Of a stretch of 64,000 nucleotides of DNA, positions 9,931-18,483 are shown one piece after another. The DNA lies in NCBI GenBank assembly GCA_000149225.2, contig CM000690.1:558001-622000 (forward strand), given 5' to 3'. The notes below the pieces were generated by a model, which was not told where the DNA came from, searched no databases, and worked only from the letters and a program-made list of their open reading frames with translations. The number at the start of each line of letters is the position of its first letter. The stretch's first letter is position 1. The translations under genes were made by a program, and so were the position numbers. The DNA comes from Lachancea kluyveri NRRL Y-12651 (taxonomy: Eukaryota; Ascomycota; Saccharomycetes; Saccharomycetales; Saccharomycetaceae).

Positions 9931-9938
9931 TCACGTGA
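9931..9938. promoter_or_regulatory. E-box palindrome TCACGTGA upstream of BIT61
   Basis: A perfect palindromic Cbf1-type site, CACGTG at 9932-9937. It lies only a few bases before the first in-frame ATG (9945) but about 100 bp before the second (10038). The latter is the usual promoter distance, which bears on the start choice for BIT61. Confidence 0.45.
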
Positions 9939-10037
9939 CATATCATGGGCACATGCTTTAATCGGTTGTTGTGGTTGAGTCCCACAAACTGTACACATGT
10001 CCAAAGGCAAAAGATAGTCAAGTTGGCACCCCACCTG

Positions 10038-11663
10038 ATGAACATATCTAGTTCAGATCCAGCTAGAAAGCGAAGCTCTTCAGCTCTTCCAGTGGTACAA
10101 TCGGTAGACAATATAATTGAGCCCAGGGAAAGATCACGATTTTATAGTATTTCGTCTGAAATTGTCCCACAAACGTTGACGCACCCCGATGAAGTCCAAG
10201 AGAGCCATGCAAGGAGATCCAGAAGCCCCTCTACTGTATTACCGAATTTATCTAATGTTGGCTTCCAATCCATTTTCCAAAATCCTACGGTGAGACGAAG
10301 CAGACAGAGCTTGTCATCTACAGGCAGCAGTAAGCACCAATCGAACAGTGTCCGTTCCCTCCGCATGAGTAGTAGCCCAGATAGTGGAAGTTTTGGAACC
10401 GATGGTGATAGCTTAACTGAAACTTCAAAAGACCTCAAAAAACTTGTAAGGAAGAAACCTCGTCTGAAAACCAACACTGAAAAGACAGAACGAAATTCTC
10501 GATTGTTTAGAAATCCAGATGCCAAAAACTCCGGTAGTATGGCATCATCTGCTATTAGCAATAGTTCACATTCAAAGATGGATCCTTTTTCTAAAGCGGC
10601 GAGAAAGCTGTTCCGCAGAGGCTCTACAAGACATCGAACAGACTCTGACAATGAGTCGCTGCATTCAGTTCCCAATATTGCGACGTCGACATTTGGGAAA
10701 TTCCTTCATTCCCAGTACGGCAAACACGTAGGAAAATCATCCTCTCATTACATTCATACTTCAGGAAATTTGATGGATTCCAGGAAGTCAGTTTACTTTT
10801 TCAATCCAGCATTGACGAGTAATAGTAACGATATCCCTCTTCAGCTAATCCAAGAGGCAAATTTTGATTCAAATGATGTCCAGATGCTACAGGATTTGAT
10901 TAAAAACCTACCGTCCCTAGAATCGAACTATAAAGCTTTCACCCATGAAGAACAAGATGCATTAATGGGAAATATATGGGGTGTCTATTGCAACATCATA
11001 CTGTCGTTATTCAAAAACCAAAGGCTATGGCAGCTGCCGGCAAAAATCGAGGGTATAAATCGTGTTCTAGATTTTTACATTAAGTTGAAGATAGATGCCA
11101 AAGTTCCTTCTTCATCTCTTAGGTTCATAAATGAAGTGGAAGAGTTCCTTGCAACGTCGTTATACATATTGGAGAACCAGGTTGTATTCAATTACAACAA
11201 CGAAACCACTATAAATACAGCCTTGAAGAGATTATGCGTTATTTGGGAAATATTTTACCAACAGATTTATCATGAGGCTATGGCAGTACTATTACCCCTT
11301 GAAACAAGTTTCCACAAGAACCGTAATTATTGGTCGGATGTCCTAACAAAATTTGGAAAGCACTCGGAGGATATATTAGGCGGAGGGACTTCTCACCATT
11401 TTATATCAGTTGATTTTATTCTGCTGAAAACTTTCCGGGACTCTATCGTTCTGCCTTACTACCAAAATTTTATAAACACTCATGACGGTGCAAGCAAAAG
11501 CTTCCAGCTATACATTATTAGTGAAGAAGAAGAAAACAAGATTACTCAACAGGATAAATTGGTCTTGTTACAATGCTTTGGGATCTTGTCATCTATTCAA
11601 ACAAACGACATGAATCAAACAGTTATCGAAGAATTACTAATTGGAATTAGGATGAGTATATGA
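10038..11663 (+). CDS. BIT61: TORC2 subunit Bit61/Bit2 (HbrB/PROTOR family)
   Basis: Single orthologue of the WGD pair BIT61 (YJL058C) and BIT2 (YBR270C), non-essential partners of TOR complex 2 at the plasma membrane. The N-terminal half is Ser/Arg-rich and probably disordered and phosphorylated; the conserved HbrB-like domain occupies roughly the last 270 residues, with motifs such as LIQEANFDSNDVQMLQDL and WGVYCNIILSLF. I use the ATG at 10038 (541 residues; S. cerevisiae 543 and 545). An earlier in-frame ATG at 9945 would add 31 residues with no family character and would place an E-box almost on the start codon. The earlier start cannot be excluded. Confidence 0.88.
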   Translation: MNISSSDPARKRSSSALPVVQSVDNIIEPRERSRFYSISSEIVPQTLTHPDEVQESHARRSRSPSTVLPNLSNVGFQSIFQNPTVRRSRQSLSSTGSSKHQSNSVRSLRMSSSPDSGSFGTDGDSLTETSKDLKKLVRKKPRLKTNTEKTERNSRLFRNPDAKNSGSMASSAISNSSHSKMDPFSKAARKLFRRGSTRHRTDSDNESLHSVPNIATSTFGKFLHSQYGKHVGKSSSHYIHTSGNLMDSRKSVYFFNPALTSNSNDIPLQLIQEANFDSNDVQMLQDLIKNLPSLESNYKAFTHEEQDALMGNIWGVYCNIILSLFKNQRLWQLPAKIEGINRVLDFYIKLKIDAKVPSSSLRFINEVEEFLATSLYILENQVVFNYNNETTINTALKRLCVIWEIFYQQIYHEAMAVLLPLETSFHKNRNYWSDVLTKFGKHSEDILGGGTSHHFISVDFILLKTFRDSIVLPYYQNFINTHDGASKSFQLYIISEEEENKITQQDKLVLLQCFGILSSIQTNDMNQTVIEELLIGIRMSI

Positions 11664-11758
11664 GTATATATGGATTTACAAGAAACAGTTTCTCTTACAT
11701 GAGAGACCAGCAATTTTTTTTTTTTTCTTTATAAAAAACTGAACTTTTCTATGTTCAT

Positions 11759-13015
11759 TTACTCCATAGAGCACCATGGCCGGCCAGTATCTATCTGATG
11801 AGAGCACAGCTTGGGCTCTAATAAAATGCCAAAAAATGCGGCAAGTAAAGTGCCAAAGGAGTCTGAGATGGAAACGGCCCCAAGAGAGAATTCCCTTTTA
11901 TCAGGATCGACTTCCTCTATTATATTCATGAACGTGTTGACGTAGGACGCCCCACCCAATAAACCTTCGTAGAAGATCAAAACCATTACAAGCCACACTG
12001 AATGTGTAACGTAGAACCAGGATTGCGCAACAGCTATTAACAGGTTAAATCCCTGCAAGATAGAAAGAAGATACAATTTTCTTAATCTGATAAAGTTAGC
12101 ACTTGACCTGGAAATGAAAACACCCAACTGATACAATGTCCCATATGTGACGTAGATATCTCTATACTTGTGGAAGAAAAACGGATGTCTATGCCCTTCA
12201 TCTAATGGAAACAGTAAGGTTGGAGAAACAGCTTGGTTAATAAGGTATTCGAATAGGTATACTGTGGAAAGCGGAATCATATATGGCACAACTAATGAGT
12301 TTAACTTTTTAGTCGTATCATGCAAATGAGATACAAGAGTTTCCCATCTGCCCTGTTGTGCATGACCTGTTAGAAAATTTCCAGTATTGATAACCTTAGT
12401 ACCATCCGTATTGGAGTTCTCAATAGAAGCATCCATAATAGACTCACCACCATGTATCGAAACTGATTGGTATTCGACATTATCATAGTTCTCGCTGGCA
12501 CCTAGTCTGAAGTACAGGAGAAACGTAAAAGGAAGAATACTGAACAGAAGCAATGATAAAGAAACTGAAACCTTTAAAACTGACGTCAAAAGCAAGTACG
12601 ATGCACTGCCCAAAAGACCAGCTCCACCAGTCCCCGAACTCCAACCGTTCAAGCTTACATGTTGATAGAAATGAGTTAGTTGTAGGAAAGTAACTTCACC
12701 AAATCCCGAGGACAAAGAAGCTAGAACAATTCCCAAGATACAGACACCCAAAGTTCCTGTTGATACCAACACCATTCCTGTACAACTTACAAGTATCAAA
12801 GACCAAATTCGATAGTTGTATGGGATCCTATGGATAAAATAAGGGGAGAGTAGCTTAATTGCAAAGGACGGTAGGATATCAGCCAACAAAACTATCGATT
12901 TCGGCAATGTGGGCCCAACCAAATCTACAGCAGCAGACAAAATGACCACATAGAGGACATTGTTTATGAGACCAAATATCCAAAAGTAAATAAAGATAGA
13001 ACGTGACTCTTCCAT
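11759..13015 (-). CDS. YHC3: Vacuolar membrane protein Yhc3/Btn1 (CLN3 battenin homologue)
   Basis: A 418-residue polytopic membrane protein; S. cerevisiae Btn1 has 408. About ten hydrophobic segments are visible from residue 8 onwards. The CLN3-family motif WSSGTGGAGLLG is at 125-136, and a second conserved stretch, GLLGGASYVNTFMNI, lies in the C-terminal third. It is the yeast counterpart of the human Batten-disease protein and affects vacuolar pH and arginine transport. A long hydrophilic loop (about 175-230) separates the two membrane halves. It is convergent with BIT61 across 95 bp. Confidence 0.93.
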   Translation of the reverse strand: MEESRSIFIYFWIFGLINNVLYVVILSAAVDLVGPTLPKSIVLLADILPSFAIKLLSPYFIHRIPYNYRIWSLILVSCTGMVLVSTGTLGVCILGIVLASLSSGFGEVTFLQLTHFYQHVSLNGWSSGTGGAGLLGSASYLLLTSVLKVSVSLSLLLFSILPFTFLLYFRLGASENYDNVEYQSVSIHGGESIMDASIENSNTDGTKVINTGNFLTGHAQQGRWETLVSHLHDTTKKLNSLVVPYMIPLSTVYLFEYLINQAVSPTLLFPLDEGHRHPFFFHKYRDIYVTYGTLYQLGVFISRSSANFIRLRKLYLLSILQGFNLLIAVAQSWFYVTHSVWLVMVLIFYEGLLGGASYVNTFMNIIEEVDPDKREFSLGAVSISDSFGTLLAAFFGILLEPKLCSHQIDTGRPWCSME

Positions 13016-13391
13016 CTATTTACCGGTAACCAAATTGGAGAAGGATGTGTAGGTAGGTAGCTTAACAAGTTCAGTTTCTGTGACAAATAGTCTCAAGAAC
13101 GATAACTTGTCGAGATAAAAGAAAACATAACAAATGTTAGCGTAAGGCACTGGTCTTTTTCTTCAATATCCAGAAGGGAATACCGCTCCAGTGTTCCGTA
13201 AAACAGACAGAGTATCATGAAGAACGAAAAGAGTAAGTTCAATCGATATAATGAATGTGTTATTACCACTTACATTTATTCATAGGGATACCACCCCTAT
13301 TTATCTATAGAATTTGAACGAATACAAGGAATGTTTGAAAGTTTGTACACAGAAAGTGGAAAAAAATGAGGAAAAAAAAAAAGAAGAAGCA
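13016..13391. other. Intergenic region between YHC3 5' end and BNA3 3' end
   Basis: A 376-bp gap between two minus-strand genes, holding the YHC3 promoter and BNA3 terminator. It ends in A-rich sequence just past the BNA3 stop. I see no gene or strong regulatory motif. Confidence 0.5.
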
Positions 13392-14735
13392 TCAGATGTA
13401 GTCCTTTAGCAAGCGCAATCTATCAACAGCCTTCTCTAGATACGAATCGTCTTTGCACACTGCAAATCTTAGCAAGTTTTCAGCTGCAGACTCGTGCTCC
13501 TGGATGTAAAATTCTGTTGGAGGAATTGCAACAACACCTAGCTCGTTAATCAACCAGTAAGAAATGCGGAAGTCCTTGGCCTTAGATAGTAATTCTTCAG
13601 GGAACGGATAATCCTCAGGAATCTTCACTTTAGAGAAATCAACAAGCACAAAATAGGTACCCTCCGGTTGAGTGTAAGGTAGTCCCAATTCGTCAAAAAC
13701 TCGAGTAAAGATGTCAAACTTGTTGATATACTCTTGTCTCATTTTTTCAAAATAGTTATTTTGTAAAGCAATTTCGATGCTTTTGGCACAAGCCTCCTGG
13801 AATGGAGATGGGGAGGCAAAACAGATTCTAGTGTGAGCCATTGAAGCATATTTTAACAGCTCAGCATTTTGAGAAACAATCCAACCAATTCTCCAACCAG
13901 TAGCAGCAAAAGTCTTACCAGCAGACCCAACAGACAAAGTTAGATTACCAATTTCTGGAGAAAGGGTGGCTATTCTTGTAAACTCGCTCGTAAAGTATAA
14001 GTGCTCATAAACTTCGTCGGAAATAATCACAACATTGTTTTCAACACAGATGTTACCGATCTCTAGCAATTCTTCACGTGTGAAAACCTTACCGATTGGA
14101 TTATGCGGGGTGTTCAAGATCAAGGCCTTAGTCTTTGGAGTGATAGCAGCACGCAACTCATCATAGTCCACTGTCCACTCGGTACCGTGTGTAACACGAT
14201 TTTCTAATTCTTTAGGTGGGTGTAGGGGAACGTAGGTCACTTTCCCACCAGGAATCTCGATGTTTGAAATATACTGGTCGAAAAAGGGCTCAAACACAAT
14301 AACTTCATCGCCCTGGTTTAGCAAACCAACAAGGCAAGACAATATCGCTTCGTTGGCACCGGTTGTAACCTGAACGTTACTTGGTCCTAACCGAGTTTTG
14401 TAAAATGGTGAATACAACTTTATCAACTCATTTATCAATGAAGGACGCCCCTTAGTTGGAGAATACTGGTTGTTCAATGCAACTTCTAGGGCTTTCTGGG
14501 CCTCTCTGACGGCAAATTGTGGAGGCGAATAGGAAAAAAAACCCTGACCCAAGTTGATCAACTCTCTACCTTGATTCTTTTCGTTCTTTGCGGCAAGAGC
14601 AGCGGCCTCATTTGTCAAGGACCATACATCTTTGTTGGTGTTGGAAGAAAAGTACGTGTTGGCGATAATTTTGGGTGCAGCACTGTTAGCAGTCATTGTT
14701 GTTCTGTGGAGTGACCTTACAAATCGAAGTGACAT
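13392..14735 (-). CDS. BNA3: Kynurenine aminotransferase Bna3 (PLP enzyme, KAT/CCBL family)
   Basis: A class I/II aminotransferase of 447 residues (S. cerevisiae 444) that converts kynurenine to kynurenic acid; relatives also transaminate sulphur keto acids and cleave cysteine conjugates. NPHNPIGKVF-type motif (NTPHNPIGK, about 208-216), ISDEVYEHL near 238 and the PLP lysine in SVGSAGKTF (K274) are intact. The N-terminus MSLRFVRSLHRTTM is basic and free of acids, like a mitochondrial presequence; a second Met at residue 14 (codon at 14696) matches a Met in the S. cerevisiae protein and could give a cytosolic form. A Cbf1 plus Met31/32 site pair lies about 110-130 bp upstream. Confidence 0.94.
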   Translation of the reverse strand: MSLRFVRSLHRTTMTANSAAPKIIANTYFSSNTNKDVWSLTNEAAALAAKNEKNQGRELINLGQGFFSYSPPQFAVREAQKALEVALNNQYSPTKGRPSLINELIKLYSPFYKTRLGPSNVQVTTGANEAILSCLVGLLNQGDEVIVFEPFFDQYISNIEIPGGKVTYVPLHPPKELENRVTHGTEWTVDYDELRAAITPKTKALILNTPHNPIGKVFTREELLEIGNICVENNVVIISDEVYEHLYFTSEFTRIATLSPEIGNLTLSVGSAGKTFAATGWRIGWIVSQNAELLKYASMAHTRICFASPSPFQEACAKSIEIALQNNYFEKMRQEYINKFDIFTRVFDELGLPYTQPEGTYFVLVDFSKVKIPEDYPFPEELLSKAKDFRISYWLINELGVVAIPPTEFYIQEHESAAENLLRFAVCKDDSYLEKAVDRLRLLKDYI

Positions 14736-15119
14736 ATACGTGAATGTGTATTACAGCAATGAAAAGGGGGTCGAAGTCAGTGTGTATCTGTTTCCTCTAT
14801 CATTTATTCGCTTTATGCGACCAGCTCTTAACTCAACAAGACGCCACAGTTCTACATGCACGTGATGCTATCGTAGATAACTTCTCTCTAGCCTGATCCA
14901 AGCATGGCTAGTGAACCACTGTCGGTAGAACAACAAAGCAGGAAGAGCCTGAAGAATGTAGGTACTCTACTATTCTGGATCAACCATTCTGATAGATAGC
15001 CTCTATTTTCACGATTCTTTTTGTTCGGAGATACCTAGTTCGGACACTCCGGTACAAGGCCGACACGGATATGGCTTAGAAACCTGATCTTGCGCAACTC
15101 ACATCGCATCAAGACACAA
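14736..15119. other. Divergent BNA3/SDH8 promoter region
   Basis: A 384-bp head-to-head spacer. Its only strong motif is the sulphur-type pair at 14843-14864. A longer frame leading into SDH8 starts at a TTG codon (15090) and is not supported. Confidence 0.55.
14843..14864 (-). promoter_or_regulatory. Met31/32 site plus Cbf1 E-box upstream of BNA3
   Basis: On the minus strand AACTGTGGC (14851-14843) lies next to TCACGTG (CACGTG at 14859-14864) with 7 bp between. This is the composite through which Met4, with Cbf1 and Met31/32, activates sulphur genes in S. cerevisiae. The pair is 108-129 bp upstream of the BNA3 ATG and about 255 bp from SDH8, so BNA3 is the likelier target. Confidence 0.65.
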
Positions 15120-15515
15120 ATGCTATCTACTACTATTAAGTACTTGATACCTCGTAAACCTGTTTCGTTGACTGCTAGAACGGGATTCGTTCGTTTGTTC
15201 AACTCCGAACGTACTCCTGCACCCCCAAAACTGCCTAAAGAAGACCAGGAAGAGTTTGAAAGGCTACAAAAGATTGCGCAGTCGCAAGATGCTATTGATG
15301 AATACAACGCTGCAATCGAAAATGATCCGACAAAGGAAAGTGCTAAGTCGCCTATTTTGAAGAGTGACATTGGTGCTTTCTCACCAGAGTTCTTCAAGAC
15401 CATTCCTGAATTTGAAGGCGAAGTTAACCCTAAGACCGGGGAGATCGGTGGCCCCAAGCAGGATCCCTTGAGGCATGGTGACTACTCCTTCAATGGAAGG
15501 GTTACTGATTTTTAG
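15120..15515 (+). CDS. SDH8: Succinate dehydrogenase assembly factor Sdh8 (SDHAF4)
   Basis: A 131-residue mitochondrial matrix protein orthologous to YBR269C. It binds FAD-loaded Sdh1 and protects it before the complex II dimer is built. The family signature HGDYSFNGRVTDF forms the exact C-terminus. The N-terminus, MLSTTIKYLIPRKPVSLTAR, is basic and Ser/Thr-rich, a good presequence. The reading frame is open 30 bases upstream to a TTG, but 15120 is the first ATG. The gene sits between BNA3 and NUP82, interleaving a chromosome II gene among chromosome X genes. Confidence 0.93.
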   Translation: MLSTTIKYLIPRKPVSLTARTGFVRLFNSERTPAPPKLPKEDQEEFERLQKIAQSQDAIDEYNAAIENDPTKESAKSPILKSDIGAFSPEFFKTIPEFEGEVNPKTGEIGGPKQDPLRHGDYSFNGRVTDF

Positions 15516-15613
15516 TTTCTACATAGTTCTCTCCTCTCATACGGGGGACAAAGAATGTTAACGGTGTGTTTCTATGATTTGTTCATTCTCTAGTATACAG
15601 CCTACACAACTTA

Positions 15614-17686
15614 CTAAATCTTCTCATCTAGCTCTTTTGCGGCTTCCACCAAGCCTTCGTTACATTCTTTGATGATCTCAGAGTCCACGCTCAACAGTTC
15701 TTGTAGCTCGGCCCAGTCAAAAACGTCTTCTTTGGAAACCCGTCTTTCACCGGCTGTCTTTAACTCGCTTTGTACAAACTCCAACTGTTCCTTCACGTCT
15801 TGTTGCTGCATAACAAACTTGTTGAACAACGAAACTTGGGATTTTATTTCTTTAAACCACTCCATCTCTCTTTGGCTGATTGCCAGATCCTTTAATTTAC
15901 CGCTGGATGATATTTCATTTAGCCTTGACTGTAACTTTTCGAACCTTGAGTCAATGTTCTCTTGCTTCTTAGAAACATGTTCCCATCTTGAATTCTGGTC
16001 TGGGTAACGCTCTTGAAGGCACTTTGCCTTGTGTAAAATCTCAGAGCTACGTTCCAGTTGTCGCGTCAACTCATACCGTTGTTCAAACAACCTGTTGTGA
16101 ATTAATAGCCCCAACGTTTGCCCCTGTATGATTTTAGAGAAAACCTCTTTTGAAATATCAGTTAACAGGGCCAACTGATCCTCGTTAGAATCGTTTTGTA
16201 AGGGAAGGTCCATCAGATGTGGTGGGATAACGGTTTGTGTCGCTCTGGAACATTCGCTTTGGAATTTTTTGTTTAACAAAAGAATTTCACCAATCGGTTG
16301 AGAGAATACTGGTTCGTATTTAACCTCAGTAACAGGTTGTACTGTTTTACTTACCGCGTCTTTCGTTTTATTCGGTTCAGGAAGTGTGATACTTTTTACG
16401 CTCTTATCAGACATAAAGATTAGCTGTTTCTCGCCATTGGATTCCCATAAGCCAGCTTGTGTAAATGCTCCATTTACCGGTGTAATGGTGCTTTTGATAT
16501 TTATTTGGCTTAAAACTTCCAAGTTGGAGAAGTTGATACATTCACTTAACGCTTTTGTCCATTCGCTAGAGTCTACAACAAAGGATTTTGGGCCTAGAAC
16601 AGCAAATTTGTGTGGTGTCAAGCATATAATCTGGCCCGAGAGTATGTCCAAGGATTCCAATACAACCAATGAATTGTTAGAACTGGAGTCTATCTCTTCC
16701 CAACACATGCTTAAATCCAAATCTTGGAAACATTGCAAGATTGTTCCGTTATCGAAATACACCAATATCAACTCGTTGAATTCATCTATTGGCATCGTGG
16801 TAATTTGAGTTGCTGTTGCAGAGTATAGTTTCTCAGCAAATGGATTGATTGTGAAAGGACCTTGAATTTTGGCATTACGATAACTTTCCTGAATGTTGAA
16901 GACCAAGTCTCCGTTACGAGCCTTATCAACGGTTTCAGACTTGTATTGTTTGTGCAGTCTAGACACAAATTGCAGTTGTTTGATCACGTTACGCTTTACA
17001 GTTGGCGAGTCATCACTACTCAAATTTTCATAATTGATACAGCTTTTGTAGAAACACATTTCTAAGTGCTGTTCTGGAATAACTAAAACGCTTGGCAAAA
17101 ATGGATACAATGCATAAACGTCACCGCCTTCTGAGCTATTCAATAAGTAAAGTGCCAGCCCATCTTTGCTGAAACACATGGATTCGATATCGGTGATGTG
17201 AGATGTCACGCCCAGTTGGTTTTGCATCGTGTTCAGCACGGCTGTAGGTTGTTGAAAATCCTCATTGTATAGCTCATACATTGCGATGGTGTCATCTTTG
17301 TGTAAAACGACAGGTACAGAGTCTAATTTACCCCTTGGGTGCCACTGGACCTGTTTGATTGGAGATTTTACAGTAATGTTATATGTGTGTGGCTTCAAAA
17401 TGCCACCGTGAGATGAAACAAAGGGCGAGGGTAAGACTATGACCTGCAATTCGGTTTCATTGTAAGCACAAAGTAAGGTACCTGAATTGTTCAAAGCCGC
17501 TCCAGCCACTGTATTAATGCCACATTCAATGATTTGGTATTGGGAATTACCCGAAGAACATAGCCTGATGGTGTCACCTTGGATTACCACAACTCTACAA
17601 CCGTCTTGAGTTGTCAGAAGTTTCTTCGGGTAGGATTCCTTACCAACTGATATATTTTGGAAAATAGGATGATCTTCGGCAGACAT
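15614..17686 (-). CDS. NUP82: Nucleoporin Nup82
   Basis: A 690-residue component of the cytoplasmic face of the nuclear pore (S. cerevisiae 713), which anchors Nup159 and Nsp1 for mRNA export. The first 430 or so residues read as a beta-propeller, with repeated hydrophobic strand patterns and few charged runs. From about 500 to the end the sequence is heptad-rich with many Glu, Lys and Leu (for example around RYELTRQLERSSEILHKAK), the coiled-coil trimerisation region. It is convergent with SDH8 across 98 bp. Confidence 0.92.
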   Translation of the reverse strand: MSAEDHPIFQNISVGKESYPKKLLTTQDGCRVVVIQGDTIRLCSSGNSQYQIIECGINTVAGAALNNSGTLLCAYNETELQVIVLPSPFVSSHGGILKPHTYNITVKSPIKQVQWHPRGKLDSVPVVLHKDDTIAMYELYNEDFQQPTAVLNTMQNQLGVTSHITDIESMCFSKDGLALYLLNSSEGGDVYALYPFLPSVLVIPEQHLEMCFYKSCINYENLSSDDSPTVKRNVIKQLQFVSRLHKQYKSETVDKARNGDLVFNIQESYRNAKIQGPFTINPFAEKLYSATATQITTMPIDEFNELILVYFDNGTILQCFQDLDLSMCWEEIDSSSNNSLVVLESLDILSGQIICLTPHKFAVLGPKSFVVDSSEWTKALSECINFSNLEVLSQINIKSTITPVNGAFTQAGLWESNGEKQLIFMSDKSVKSITLPEPNKTKDAVSKTVQPVTEVKYEPVFSQPIGEILLLNKKFQSECSRATQTVIPPHLMDLPLQNDSNEDQLALLTDISKEVFSKIIQGQTLGLLIHNRLFEQRYELTRQLERSSEILHKAKCLQERYPDQNSRWEHVSKKQENIDSRFEKLQSRLNEISSSGKLKDLAISQREMEWFKEIKSQVSLFNKFVMQQQDVKEQLEFVQSELKTAGERRVSKEDVFDWAELQELLSVDSEIIKECNEGLVEAAKELDEKI

Positions 17687-17936
17687 GAAGAATATACGGT
17701 ATTGTGGTTTCCTGTAACAAGATGGAAGGTCTATTGAGTGTAAAGATGCAAGCTTCCATAGTCAAGAAAGCAGAAAAATTTATCTTCGTCGGTAGTGATG
17801 ACAATAAAGATCTTTAACGTATAGTCCATAAATCGTCATTAGGTCCGAGTTAGAGTCTGTTCTTTTACAGTTATACAATTAGTAAGATATAAGTATATAT
17901 ACAGGATTGTTGAGAAATACGCGACTCTAAGGTCTC

Positions 17937-18260
17937 TCAAATTTTGGTTAAAAAGTTGTTTTGCTTAATTTTTTCTCTGTTCATCTTTCTCAATTGCTTC
18001 TTCTTCAACTTCGCCGGATCTTGAGCTAGCTTAGCGCTCTGCGCCTTTTCATCTAGTACTGTCCACAGCCATTCAGGGTATTCATGGTCTTCAAGGGCAA
18101 CTGTTTCTTTGCCGGATTTTTTGATTTGCAAATTTAGTGGGGTTCCAGCTGGGCAGGATGATTTCACTTTAGAAACAGTAGCAGTAGCAGCCTGTTGCTG
18201 CAAAGTTATTCTAGTGGTAGACAAGAATCTTCTAGAAGCCAAGTGGAATGAAGACAACAT
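17937..18260 (-). CDS. MRPL37: Mitochondrial ribosomal protein Mrpl37 (mL54)
   Basis: A 107-residue large-subunit mitoribosomal protein (S. cerevisiae 105). The C-terminal core, with EYPEWLW at about 60 and the basic tail KKKQLRKMNREKIKQNNFL, is characteristic of mL54. The start is the first ATG, giving MLSSFHLASRRFLSTTRI, a classic mitochondrial presequence; the frame stays open to a TTG at 18296, which is not supported. It lies between NUP82 and LAS21 on the same strand. Confidence 0.92.
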   Translation of the reverse strand: MLSSFHLASRRFLSTTRITLQQQAATATVSKVKSSCPAGTPLNLQIKKSGKETVALEDHEYPEWLWTVLDEKAQSAKLAQDPAKLKKKQLRKMNREKIKQNNFLTKI

Positions 18261-18483
18261 CGAGCGATAACGATTATAACTGTTTCCCCTTTTCAATTTT
18301 TGATAAATAAATTATATGGTTCTTCGACTATTGGTATATAGCTCAAATTTTTCCTTTCTTCCCAATTCGAGTTTGGTAATATTAAAATCATGAAACACGA
18401 AATCAAAGTGAATATTAGCTTGATAAATAAGCTCAGGGCCTGTTTAAAACAGTATAGAAGAAAAAAAATACATCATAATTGTT

